Assembly (NCBI RefSeq): GCF_024436415.1
Contig: NZ_JAFMZQ010000001.1
Location: forward strand, 1,116,001-1,180,000
Length of the DNA stretch: 64,000 bases
Direction: 5' to 3'
Origin: Pedobacter deserti
GTDB lineage: Bacteria; Bacteroidota; Bacteroidia; Sphingobacteriales; Sphingobacteriaceae
Shown here: positions 18,544 to 26,398 of the stretch, in pieces
Layout of the letters: each line of letters starts with the position of its first letter
Numbering within the stretch: position 1 is the stretch's first letter
Position numbers and translations under genes: made by a program
Notes under the pieces: model-generated
What the model was told of the DNA's origin: nothing
The model's input: only the letters and a program-made list of their open reading frames with translations
Databases searched by the model: none

Positions 18544-20031
18544 ATGAAAATTTTCGAAAAATATATTTTAGGTGCATTCACACTGATGGTGCTGGTCGTT
18601 CAGACGTCCTGCAAACGAGAATTCCTGGAGATTGTACCTAAAGGTCAGGCTATTGCAATTACTACAGCCGACTATGAGAAGATACTGAATGCAAATTATC
18701 TGTCGACCATATTCACTGCCGGCGTATATCAGGGCGATGAAATGGCTGCATTGCAGCCTGATTTCAGTAACCTGGAAGGCTCTGCCTTGCTCCGGCAGCA
18801 ACGTTTGTTCAGGTATGAAGCGCGGGTATACGATGCTGCCGAGTTGCCCATAGAGATCACAGGCGAATCGAACTACATCAGGAAGCTGTACCTTTTTAAT
18901 AAAGTGATTAATGAAGTTATGGATTCTCAAGGCGGAACCCAAGCACAGAAGCGTGCCTTGCTGGCCGAAGCCATGGCCGGGCGTGCCATCTGTAATTTCA
19001 TGTTCCTGTCCGATTTTACCAAGCCCTATAATGCCACTACTGCGAACACTGATTTAGGTATCCCAAACCTTACCGCGGCAGATGTGACACAAAAGGATTT
19101 TAAAAGAGGAACTTTACAGGCAGGGTATGATCTGGTCATCAGTGATCTGAACGAAGCTTTGCCTCATTTGGGCGGACTTACCCATCGCCGGAAGATATCC
19201 AGGCTGGCCGCAGAATTTTACCTTTCGAGGGTGTATATGGCGATGAATAATTTCGCTGCAGCTAAAATACATCTGGATGCTGCGTTTGAAGAAGTTAACC
19301 GGGCTCAGATCCCTATGGAGCTCTACGATTATACCGTGGTGCTGAACCCGGATGATCAGGAAGCGGCAGGATCATGGTTTCCGGAAGGCTTTTTTGGGTT
19401 GGATAATGTGCCTATTGCAGCGAACAATAAAGAAATCATCTATAATATCAATGCAGGATGGTTTCAGTTTCAAGCTGTTGATGCATTTGTTTTCAGCCCC
19501 CAAACAGCTGCCTTGTATAGCGAAACTGACATGCGTGTGAACTTGTATTCACCTTATAAGCTTCTTACGACCACGGCATATCCGCTTGGCATGAGACGCC
19601 GGAATACGGACTTCTTTTTGGGTATCAATGTAGGACCCTCGCTGCCTGATTTGTATTTAATGCGTGCGGAGTGCCGGGCAAGATCGAATGATCTGCCGGG
19701 CGCAGTAAACGATCTGCAGTTTTTGCGGGCCAAACGAATCTCCGGCACAGACGCCCTTGTTCCGTCAGACGTTGCTTCAAGTCAGCAGAACCTGGTGAGA
19801 TTTATTTTGGATGAACGCATCCGTGAGTTTGCGATCACCGGATTACGCTGGCTGGATATGCGCCGGCTCTCTGTTGATCCTGTATATAACGATCATATTG
19901 ATTATACACACAGGATTTACGGTCCGGACGGGGCCGTAACCTCCACACACCAGCTTAAGCCGGAAAGGTTCGCGCTGAAATTTGGTGAGCGTATGCTCAA
20001 TGAAAGTAAAGGTCTGGAAGAAAACCCTTAA
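18544..20031 (+). CDS. SusD/RagB-family outer-membrane lipoprotein, second locus
   Basis: 495-residue SusD-like lipoprotein. The signal peptide ends in QTSC with lipidated Cys23, and the mature protein begins CKREFLEIVPKGQA. Helical repeat segments include AICNFMFLSDFTKPYNAT (about 140-160), RLAAEFYLSRVYMAMNNFA (about 220-238) and LPDLYLMRAECRARSNDLPG (about 362-381). The C-terminal part has ERIREFAITGLRWLDMRRLS. It pairs with the SusC just upstream. It is longer and more divergent than the SusD at 9342. A thioredoxin gene follows after 11 bases, so SusCD and the three thioredoxin-like genes are probably one transcript. Confidence 0.91.
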   Translation: MKIFEKYILGAFTLMVLVVQTSCKREFLEIVPKGQAIAITTADYEKILNANYLSTIFTAGVYQGDEMAALQPDFSNLEGSALLRQQRLFRYEARVYDAAELPIEITGESNYIRKLYLFNKVINEVMDSQGGTQAQKRALLAEAMAGRAICNFMFLSDFTKPYNATTANTDLGIPNLTAADVTQKDFKRGTLQAGYDLVISDLNEALPHLGGLTHRRKISRLAAEFYLSRVYMAMNNFAAAKIHLDAAFEEVNRAQIPMELYDYTVVLNPDDQEAAGSWFPEGFFGLDNVPIAANNKEIIYNINAGWFQFQAVDAFVFSPQTAALYSETDMRVNLYSPYKLLTTTAYPLGMRRRNTDFFLGINVGPSLPDLYLMRAECRARSNDLPGAVNDLQFLRAKRISGTDALVPSDVASSQQNLVRFILDERIREFAITGLRWLDMRRLSVDPVYNDHIDYTHRIYGPDGAVTSTHQLKPERFALKFGERMLNESKGLEENP

Positions 20032-20042
20032 TCTGATACAGC

Positions 20043-21122
20043 ATGAATATGAAGAGCATAAAAGTTTTGGCAATTGCTGCGATGCTGCCTGTAATCGGCC
20101 TGGCGCAAACAAAGTACCATATCAAGGGTACAGTGCCGGCAAGCCACAAGGCCACATTGGCGGTGATGTCTTACCCACCGGACGACAAAGGCGGAGAATA
20201 TCGCGCGGACACCGCGCTTATCAAAGGCGGAAAGTTTCAGTTTGCCGGTAGCATTGGCAGGCCGCAACTGGCAGAACTAAACCTGATCGTTCCCCGTCCG
20301 GCAGGCGAAAGGCGTACCGGCGAGGAGGGTAATAACATGAAGAATGTTGGGCTGTTTTACCTGGATGGAAACATCACCGTCACTTTTGATACCGCAGGCA
20401 TGGCCTCTTACAAGGGCGGAGGAAAGGAGCAGGAGGCATGGAGATTCTATGGTGATGCAGTCATGTCGAGAAGCAGCGCAAAGGATGCCCCTGCAGGTAT
20501 GGCACTTTTTGAGCAGATGGTGTTGGATATGGCCCGGAAATATCCGGACGCTTATGTGAGCGTTGACCTGATGGACATATTTACGCAAAGCAGCATACAG
20601 CCGGATGTGGTTGGCCCCATGTACGATGCCTTGAGTACACGCATGAAGAATTCTGAGAAAGTTTTGCGCTGGAAACCCAGGCTCGAGCAAGCCAAACTGG
20701 CCTTATCGGGTACGCTGGATGCCCCTGGCTTTACCATCAACGATGTGGAAGGCAAACCGGTGTCGCTCTCCGATTATAAAGGCAGCTATGTTTTGGTAGA
20801 TTTCTGGGCTAGCTGGTGTGTACCCTGCCGGGCTGAGAATCCGAATGTACTGGCAGCCTATGAGAAATTTAAGGATAAAGGCTTTAAGGTGCTGGGCGTT
20901 TCGCTGGATGAAGATAAAAGCCGCTGGCTGAAGGCAATCGCTGAAGATAAACTGCCCTGGAAGCAGCTGTGTGATTTTAAAGCCTCCAAAAGCGAGGTGA
21001 ACCAATTGTACCAGATCAGCTCTATTCCGGCCAACGTGCTCATCGATCCGAACGGGAAGATCGTAGGTAAAGACCTGCGCGGCGAAAACCTGCATGCGAG
21101 ACTCGCTGAAGTAATTAAATAA
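20043..21122 (+). CDS. Exported TlpA-family thioredoxin with DUF4369-like N-terminal domain
   Basis: 359-residue exported protein. Signal peptide about 1-22 (MLPVIGLAQ). A DUF4369-like beta domain follows (about 24-125, with FYLDGNITVTFDTAGMASYK). The thioredoxin domain (about 228-359) has FWASWCVPCRAENPNVL near residue 255 and SSIPANVLIDPNGKIVGKDL. Closely parallels the thioredoxin at 10795: same layout and the shared DFWASWC, PCRAENPNVL and KDLRGE blocks. This suggests duplication of the whole locus or exchange between loci. Located 11 bases after SusD. An alternative start two codons later (ATG 20049) is possible. Confidence 0.88.
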   Translation: MNMKSIKVLAIAAMLPVIGLAQTKYHIKGTVPASHKATLAVMSYPPDDKGGEYRADTALIKGGKFQFAGSIGRPQLAELNLIVPRPAGERRTGEEGNNMKNVGLFYLDGNITVTFDTAGMASYKGGGKEQEAWRFYGDAVMSRSSAKDAPAGMALFEQMVLDMARKYPDAYVSVDLMDIFTQSSIQPDVVGPMYDALSTRMKNSEKVLRWKPRLEQAKLALSGTLDAPGFTINDVEGKPVSLSDYKGSYVLVDFWASWCVPCRAENPNVLAAYEKFKDKGFKVLGVSLDEDKSRWLKAIAEDKLPWKQLCDFKASKSEVNQLYQISSIPANVLIDPNGKIVGKDLRGENLHARLAEVIK

Positions 21123-21146
21123 GATTGTTATTAAAACTTGGAAAAA

Positions 21147-22448
21147 ATGAAGAAACTGATGTTTTTGCTGCTCATCTCCAGCACAGCCTGGGCGCAGCAG
21201 CCTGAGAAGAAAAAATATAACCTGAACGACTTCAGCGTCATTGCCGCTGTGGAAGAACAGGAAAAGTATTATAACGACATGCTCAAACAGAGTCCCGCGG
21301 ATAAAAGCAAACCCCGGATGTATGATGCATATCTCGGACAGCTCGCAGCAGGATGGCTTGCAAAGGGAAATTTTGAGCGCTATCACCATTATATGGCCAG
21401 CAATCCCAAAATATCGCCGGTAAGCCTGATGGATATGGGTTATGCGCTGGAGGCTTTTGTAGATGACGATAAGCACATTAAAATGGTGGAACAGGTGTCG
21501 CGCGAGCTGCTGCAGAAGATGGAGCAGGGAAGTTTAGCGGATGGATTGGGAAGGACACAGGTGCTGCTCGAGGTTAATGCGCTGGCCAATGCCAAGCTGG
21601 GCAACCTGGATATCGCCAAAAAGAATATTGCCAGTTCAGGTACCCAGAAAGACAATATCCGGAATATGAAGTATTTTAAAGATTCCAAAGCCAGGTACCT
21701 TACCCGCTACAGCCAGATCCTATCGGCCGGAGGTGAACATAAGAGAGCACTCGACACCTTAACGGAAGCCTTCCGCCACGCCGATTCTCATCCGAAGATG
21801 GTAACGGTTTACATGGACATCTATAAGAAGGTACATGGCAGTACAGATGGCGCAGAACAAAAGATCAAAGCGTTGAAGGATGAGGCCTACAAAAAATATT
21901 ATCAGGAGGTAGAGCAGTCTTACATAGCGAAAGCGCAAAAGACGATGCAGGCTAAATTCGCGCTTCCGGGCGGGGGTGAAGAGATGGACCTTTTTCAGGC
22001 TAAGCCTATCCAGGATCTTGCTCTGGAAAATCTGAGCCAGAAGAAGGTTAAATTCTCAGAACTCTCCGGTAAGATCGTAGTACTTGATTTCTGGTCGACC
22101 GGCTGCACCCCATGTGTTGCGGCATTCGGCGGATTTGAGAAGGTTGTTGCAGACTATAAAAACGAGCCCTTCCAGCTTTTTGTGGTGAATCTTTTCGAGG
22201 ACCATCCCACCGTGAAAACATTTGTAACCAGGCGCGGCATTACGCTCGACGTGCTTCGTGACGAAGAAAACGCCGCCTTTAATATCCAGGGCACGCCCAC
22301 GAAGATCGTGTACGACCCGGCGGGCAATATCCGTTTCTATGCGGTGGGATATGCTGGTTCTACCGACAGGGAGTACTACAAGCTGAAAGCTATGGTGGAG
22401 ATCATCAAGGCACGGAGTTCATCAGATAAAACCGTTCAGGGCAAGTAA
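21147..22448 (+). CDS. Exported thioredoxin-like protein with long helical N-terminal region and GCTPC active site
   Basis: 433-residue exported protein: signal peptide about 1-18 (LLISSTAWAQ), a long helical region (about 25-285) with tetratricopeptide-like character, and a C-terminal TlpA domain (about 290-420). The active site reads STGCTPC: both cysteines are kept but the usual tryptophan before the first Cys is Gly, and the X-X pair is Thr-Pro. The cis-proline segment is IQGTPTKIVYDPAG. Substitution of the Trp may change redox potential or partner choice. ATG 21147 is used; the upstream TTG at 21138 adds three residues ahead of MKKLMFLLL. The stop overlaps the start of the next gene (TAATG). 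Confidence 0.85.
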   Translation: MKKLMFLLLISSTAWAQQPEKKKYNLNDFSVIAAVEEQEKYYNDMLKQSPADKSKPRMYDAYLGQLAAGWLAKGNFERYHHYMASNPKISPVSLMDMGYALEAFVDDDKHIKMVEQVSRELLQKMEQGSLADGLGRTQVLLEVNALANAKLGNLDIAKKNIASSGTQKDNIRNMKYFKDSKARYLTRYSQILSAGGEHKRALDTLTEAFRHADSHPKMVTVYMDIYKKVHGSTDGAEQKIKALKDEAYKKYYQEVEQSYIAKAQKTMQAKFALPGGGEEMDLFQAKPIQDLALENLSQKKVKFSELSGKIVVLDFWSTGCTPCVAAFGGFEKVVADYKNEPFQLFVVNLFEDHPTVKTFVTRRGITLDVLRDEENAAFNIQGTPTKIVYDPAGNIRFYAVGYAGSTDREYYKLKAMVEIIKARSSSDKTVQGK

Positions 22449-23857
22449 TGAAAATATACCTTTTAACCGCCTTGTTGGTGCTGTCGACCGGCGCAATGGC
22501 TCAAACGCAAGCTGAAGAAAATGCTCAGCTCAAGGCCTTGCAGAATGAGAAGAGCAAAGCAGCGCTGCAAACAAAGATCAGGACGCTGGAAAACGGAAGT
22601 GCCGGCGATCTGAACACCTTAATTCAATATTATGTGAAGGATTCCGTAAAGCGCGTGCAGGTAAGCAGGCGCCTGGTGCGGAAATATCCAGAAAGCCAGG
22701 AGGCGATGATGGTCCGACTGCGGCCGTTTATGAAATTGTCTAAAGTCGAGGAGGCCGAGCGCCTGCTTCAGTCAATGAAGAAGGATTATCCCGGGATAAA
22801 TCTTGACATGGAGAAAACGCTGGTTGCCTGCATGTATGCCGAGATTCCTGATACGACTAGTATCATGAAGCACATCAATACTATTGAAGCTCCTGCAACC
22901 AGGGTAGCCGCCATTACCCAAGCCCTGGATATCATCGCCGCTTTCGATAACGCGACCGCGCTGAATATGGCCTCCGGGCGGTTGAAAGCCGTTCAAGCTA
23001 CGAAAGACCTGCCCGCTGCAGGTACAGGTATGAGGACAGATCCTAAAGCTGTGTATTATAGTTTTATAAAGACGTACTCGAAACTACTGTTCAAGGCAGG
23101 GAGAAATGAAGAAGCCTATCCATTTACGATGGAAGCCTACGAGCATTCCGGTGAAAGGGATGCTGAACTGGTGGAGAACTATGGTTTTCTTTCGAGTCTG
23201 AACGGGAAGTATGAGGCGGCGCTGCCTATCCTATCTAATAGTGTGAAAGAAGGTAAGTTCGAAAAACGCTATGTAGACCAGGTCAGGAAAGCCTATGCAA
23301 GCCTGTATCCGGAAAAAGATGCAGAGGCGTATATCTCCACACTTCAGCAGACGTTTAGAGATAAGGTTAAAGCGCATGTTTCCACGTTATTGGTGGACGA
23401 GCCTGCTCCCGGGTTTTCCATAAGCGATGTGAACGGTAAGAAAGTTTCTTTGGCAGACTTTGAGGGAAAAACGATCGTGCTTGATTTTTGGGCAACCTGG
23501 TGCGGGCCATGCGTAGAATCTTTTCCGGCCATGCAAATGGCAGTTGACCGGTACGCCAATGATCCTGACGTAAAATTCCTGTTTATACATTGCTGGGAGA
23601 ATGCTCCGGATCCGCTCAGTGATGCGAAGAACTTCCTGAGCAAGCGAGATTACAAGTTTGACCTTTACATGGATCCCCGGGATCCTGTTACACGACGCAG
23701 TGCTGCAGCTGATGCCTTCAAAATAGACGGTATTCCAGCTAAATTCATCATTGACGGCCGCGGCAGGATACGGTTCAGTGTAGCAGGATTTGAAGGGAAG
23801 GCAGAAGCCGCTGCCGAAGAAGTGATTCAGATGGTTGAAATGGCGCGGAACCAATAA
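22448..23857 (+). CDS. Exported thioredoxin-like protein with helical-repeat N-terminal region
   Basis: 469-residue exported protein: signal peptide about 1-18 (LVLSTGAMAQ), helical region (about 20-310) that looks like degenerate TPRs, then a TlpA thioredoxin domain (about 322-469). The active site is the canonical WCGPC near residues 349-353 within LDFWATWCGPCVESFPAM, and the cis-proline segment is IDGIPAKFIIDGRG. It overlaps the stop of the preceding paralogue by one base, so the two are probably co-translated and may act as a pair. It is the last gene of the second locus; a convergent gene begins 34 bases on, and no clear terminator was found between them. Confidence 0.87.
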   Translation: MKIYLLTALLVLSTGAMAQTQAEENAQLKALQNEKSKAALQTKIRTLENGSAGDLNTLIQYYVKDSVKRVQVSRRLVRKYPESQEAMMVRLRPFMKLSKVEEAERLLQSMKKDYPGINLDMEKTLVACMYAEIPDTTSIMKHINTIEAPATRVAAITQALDIIAAFDNATALNMASGRLKAVQATKDLPAAGTGMRTDPKAVYYSFIKTYSKLLFKAGRNEEAYPFTMEAYEHSGERDAELVENYGFLSSLNGKYEAALPILSNSVKEGKFEKRYVDQVRKAYASLYPEKDAEAYISTLQQTFRDKVKAHVSTLLVDEPAPGFSISDVNGKKVSLADFEGKTIVLDFWATWCGPCVESFPAMQMAVDRYANDPDVKFLFIHCWENAPDPLSDAKNFLSKRDYKFDLYMDPRDPVTRRSAAADAFKIDGIPAKFIIDGRGRIRFSVAGFEGKAEAAAEEVIQMVEMARNQ

Positions 23858-23891
23858 TCCCCTGCAGGCTTCGGGCTAATCCGGCGGGCGA

Positions 23892-24116
23892 TTACTTTTC
23901 GGTGAGGTAATCGCCTAGTCCGGCTTTCTCAAGAAAGCGTACAAATTCGAAAATGAGATCTTCATCCATGCCACGTGTTTCAAGTTGGAATACGGATAGC
24001 TGCAGCATGTCTGCAGGAGTGGGGAACTGTTCTTCCGCTGCAAATTCGAGGAATTTCGGGCTGAAGTTTAAATCAGCAAATGTTCGCTGAAGTATAGGGT
24101 GGCTGAAATTTTTCAT
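23892..24116 (-). CDS. Small alpha-CTD/HhH-like helical protein of unknown function
   Basis: 74-residue protein. Residues about 18-70 (LNFSPKFLEFAAEEQFPTPA and onward to GMDEDLIFEFVRFLEKAGLG) follow the helix pattern of the RNA polymerase alpha C-terminal domain or a helix-hairpin-helix fold, a resemblance by eye only. A -7 box TAACTTTG on this strand (24139-24146) lies 23 bases before the ATG, supporting expression. It diverges from the XRE-type regulator at 24230, with a perfect inverted repeat between them. Confidence 0.6.
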   Translation of the reverse strand: MKNFSHPILQRTFADLNFSPKFLEFAAEEQFPTPADMLQLSVFQLETRGMDEDLIFEFVRFLEKAGLGDYLTEK

Positions 24117-24138
24117 TTTGAACTATTTTAATTTACGG

Positions 24139-24146
24139 CAAAGTTA
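24139..24146 (-). promoter_or_regulatory. -7 box TAACTTTG for the 74-residue protein gene
   Basis: Reads TAACTTTG on the minus strand, a perfect TAnnTTTG. The -33 position 20 bases upstream falls on the first arm of the inverted repeat at 24167, so a factor bound there would block this promoter. Confidence 0.55.
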
Positions 24147-24166
24147 ATCAAAGAAAACACAAAAAG

Positions 24167-24194
24167 CCACTTATGAGGCGTTTCTTATAAGTGG
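24167..24194. promoter_or_regulatory. Inverted repeat, candidate operator between divergent genes
   Basis: Perfect 8-base arms CCACTTAT (24167-24174) and ATAAGTGG (24187-24194), 12-base spacer. It lies between the minus-strand promoter at 24139 and the XRE-type regulator gene at 24230, the usual place for an autoregulatory operator. Confidence 0.5.
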
Positions 24195-24229
24195 TTGTAC
24201 GGAAGGGGCTTATTTGCGTGTTTTGCATC

Positions 24230-24490
24230 ATGCAAGGTGACAAAGATATCTCAACCAAAGAAGACTTCTCTGCGGAGTATATCAGGAAATTGGCCGAGAG
24301 AATTAAAAGTCTTCGTCTCAAAGCAAACTACAAAAGCTACGAGGCATTCGCTTATGACCATGGGATCTCCCGCTCACAATGGGGGCGTTACGAGAAAGGT
24401 ATGAACCTGCAATACATTTCACTGGTGAAGATTACCAAAGCTTTTGATATGACCCTGGAAGAGTTTTTTTCGGAAGGGTTTGAGGAGTAG
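24230..24490 (+). CDS. XRE-family helix-turn-helix transcriptional regulator
   Basis: 86-residue Cro/C1-type DNA-binding protein, one HTH domain with no effector domain. Residues about 15-80 carry LAERIKSLRLKANYKSYEAF, the recognition part GISRSQWGRYEKGMNL and the closing helix LVKITKAFDMTLEEFF. I prefer ATG 24230 because the longer frame (from 24191) would begin inside the inverted repeat and adds an odd Cys/Val-rich N-terminus. It probably controls itself and the divergent 74-residue gene through the repeat at 24167; this is inferred from position. Confidence 0.8.
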   Translation: MQGDKDISTKEDFSAEYIRKLAERIKSLRLKANYKSYEAFAYDHGISRSQWGRYEKGMNLQYISLVKITKAFDMTLEEFFSEGFEE

Positions 24491-24539
24491 GGTCCTCATT
24501 GGCACGACCATTGCTTTCTGGCTAGCAAAAATCTGCCTT

Positions 24540-24632
24540 ATGTTTAAATCGTTCACTTCAGTTGATTGGGTTCTTATAGTGCTTTTCGCGTCCGTGGTTT
24601 GGTATCTGGCCATAGGGACAACTGGTTTTTGA
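24540..24632 (+). CDS. Possible 30-residue single-pass membrane peptide
   Basis: Short open frame MFKSFTSVDWVLIVLFASVV followed by WYLAIGTTGF and TGA: one clear hydrophobic helix after a short polar N-terminus. It follows the XRE gene by 49 bases. The start resembles, from memory, the N-termini of some Bacteroidota mobile-element membrane proteins, so it could be a genuine small protein or the stub of a lost gene. No good ribosome binding site or promoter box is seen. The rest of 24491-24745 holds only the promoter at 24721. Confidence 0.25.
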   Translation: MFKSFTSVDWVLIVLFASVVWYLAIGTTGF

Positions 24633-24720
24633 TGTGGCACTGTGAATGGTCTGATCACCGGGAATGCCGAAATTGACAAGACTTGCCGCACTGGATCATG
24701 CACGCGCGGAATGGAATTGT

Positions 24721-24728
24721 TATATTTG
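24721..24728 (+). promoter_or_regulatory. -7 box TATATTTG upstream of the secreted protein gene at 24746
   Basis: Perfect TAnnTTTG match 17 bases before ATG 24746. It places transcription start near 24735 and thereby excludes the longer in-frame start at 24683. Confidence 0.55.
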
Positions 24729-24745
24729 GGTATATCTCTTGTCAT

Positions 24746-25519
24746 ATGAAAGCTTTCTCCATATTAATTGCGCTGGTATTATCTTCTCTGGTATCGGACG
24801 CTCAAGTGCCGGATTTGATGAATTGGAAACTTGATAGTCTTCCTGTCGGCGAACGTTTCTATACGGCTAATCATTCGGCTGACAACTGGCTTTTTAAGTT
24901 GACCGGTGGCAAATGGAAAGTTGTTCAAAACAAAGATGGGCAGCAAAAAGGTGACAGCATTCCACCAGGTCTTATTACTTCTGATGTGAAACGTAAAGTT
25001 GGGCTGGAGAGGGGACAGTCTTTTGTAAAAAGAGTTTCTGACGGCTTTCTGGTGGGGAAGGATGGCGGTGAGTTTGGCGGCGGTTTGTTTTTTATTGGTC
25101 TCGATGGAGGACTGCTGGTGGTTCGGGACCGTATCAATGTTCGTTCCATCATTGAATATAACGGAAAGTTACTGGCTATTGAAGGGCTTGCGCATTTAGG
25201 TAGCTACAGCGGGCAGATTCTGGAAATTTTTAAAGAAGGCGATAGATGGTCTTGCAGATTGCTTACCACGCTTGTCGATGCACCCATACTTATAGAGCGC
25301 TTCGGGGATGAGCTCCTGATCGTCACTTCACAGCATCTCCTTAAGTTGGGAAGAGGCTTTAAAACTACGGAAGTCCTGAAGTCGCCGATATATTGGGGCT
25401 CTCTATATCCAACGTCGATGTTGATTGATAGGACTGACCTGTATTTAGCCATGCGACAGGGTGTGTTAAAAATCAAGGATTTTGAATCGCAACCGGTGTA
25501 TGCATGGTATGTTTTATGA
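24746..25519 (+). CDS. Secreted protein of unknown function, beta-propeller-like
   Basis: 257-residue protein with a signal peptide (about 1-20, LIALVLSSLVSDAQ). The mature part consists of short beta-strand-like stretches with repeated patterns (GDGFLVGKDGG-like, FIGLDGGLLVVRDR, IEYNGKLLAIEGL, ERFGDELLIVTSQHL, IDRTDLYLAMRQGVLKI), which suggest a beta-propeller; no specific family recognised. The next gene begins 55 bases on in the same direction and is also envelope-directed. Confidence 0.6.
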   Translation: MKAFSILIALVLSSLVSDAQVPDLMNWKLDSLPVGERFYTANHSADNWLFKLTGGKWKVVQNKDGQQKGDSIPPGLITSDVKRKVGLERGQSFVKRVSDGFLVGKDGGEFGGGLFFIGLDGGLLVVRDRINVRSIIEYNGKLLAIEGLAHLGSYSGQILEIFKEGDRWSCRLLTTLVDAPILIERFGDELLIVTSQHLLKLGRGFKTTEVLKSPIYWGSLYPTSMLIDRTDLYLAMRQGVLKIKDFESQPVYAWYVL

Positions 25520-25573
25520 TTTGGAAACTCACCGATAGGTATTTTGACCTTGAATTTTCTAAATGAAAGAGCT

Positions 25574-26398
25574 ATGAAAGTCCTCACCGTTATTTTAATT
25601 GTTTTGCTTATTCCCGTTTTGCTGATCTTGATCAACCGGATTAAGTCGGGAAATCTGGAAAAGAAGTACCCGGCTTTGGGGCAGGGGGCAGGGAGTGAAA
25701 ATTTCGTCTTGCTGGAGCTTGAGTTGAAAGGCCAGAAACTGGAATATGTGCGTGAGGAAGGGATTGCTGACCGTTCTGAGGAAATGCGAAAAGCATATCC
25801 CGGACTGGAGCCCGGACGATACTGGCCGAAAGATGGAGGCTATGTTTGTTTTGACACGTTGAAGAACCTGTTTATGGTTGCCACGACTGAGTATGTTGTG
25901 GACAAAAGTGGGATGATGGACGAACTGAAACACGTTTGTTTTTTCGACGTTGACGGGAGGGCGTCTGGCCACATCAGCGAAATGTATAACATTAAGCAGG
26001 AATGGCGTAAGCATAGTATTCTGTTACCAGACCATATCCCGAATTTCCCGAACTGGAAGGCGGATCGCTCAGAGCTGCAGCTCCGGCATTTTGGCGTGGA
26101 GGAATTCAGAACGCACTGGTTGAACCCGTTTCGGGGAATGGGTAGTCCGACAGGTGTCGGATCTGCTCCGGCCTGGGCAGGAACGGGTTATTTTGATCTG
26201 CATGTAGAAGGAGAGACGATCCGTTTCAGATCGCCCGCAACGAGGGATGGCTTTCTGCTTCAGGAACCGCATGATTTCGGGACGGACCTGTCTTACTGTA
26301 AGTTTCCCCGATCGTTTGCCAGAAAAGTTCCTGCGTTTCTTGTTTACAAACCCTCGTTTGGCCAGGGCCGGGTGTTTATGGTGAAACAGAAGCGCTGA
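25574..26398 (+). CDS. Membrane-anchored protein of unknown function
   Basis: 274-residue protein with an N-terminal hydrophobic segment (about 2-21, VLTVILIVLLIPVLLILI) followed by INRIKSG, which looks like an uncleaved signal anchor rather than a signal peptide. The remaining approximately 250 residues are soluble, with many aromatic and Gly residues (GYVCFDTLKNLFMVATTEYV, then HVCFFDVDGRASGH). No known family recognised. The start at 25574 is preferred to 25544, which adds ten residues before the anchor. The 3' end overlaps the convergent lipoprotein gene by 23 bases. Confidence 0.6.
   Translation: MKVLTVILIVLLIPVLLILINRIKSGNLEKKYPALGQGAGSENFVLLELELKGQKLEYVREEGIADRSEEMRKAYPGLEPGRYWPKDGGYVCFDTLKNLFMVATTEYVVDKSGMMDELKHVCFFDVDGRASGHISEMYNIKQEWRKHSILLPDHIPNFPNWKADRSELQLRHFGVEEFRTHWLNPFRGMGSPTGVGSAPAWAGTGYFDLHVEGETIRFRSPATRDGFLLQEPHDFGTDLSYCKFPRSFARKVPAFLVYKPSFGQGRVFMVKQKR

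Noticed and set aside
20703..21476. 257-codon minus-strand open frame
   Set aside because: Spans the thioredoxin genes at 20043 and 21147 in antisense; those have clear signal peptides and active sites.
23860..23891. Terminator between the last thioredoxin gene and the convergent gene
   Set aside because: CCTGCAGG is a short palindrome without a loop or T-run; no convincing stem-loop was found.
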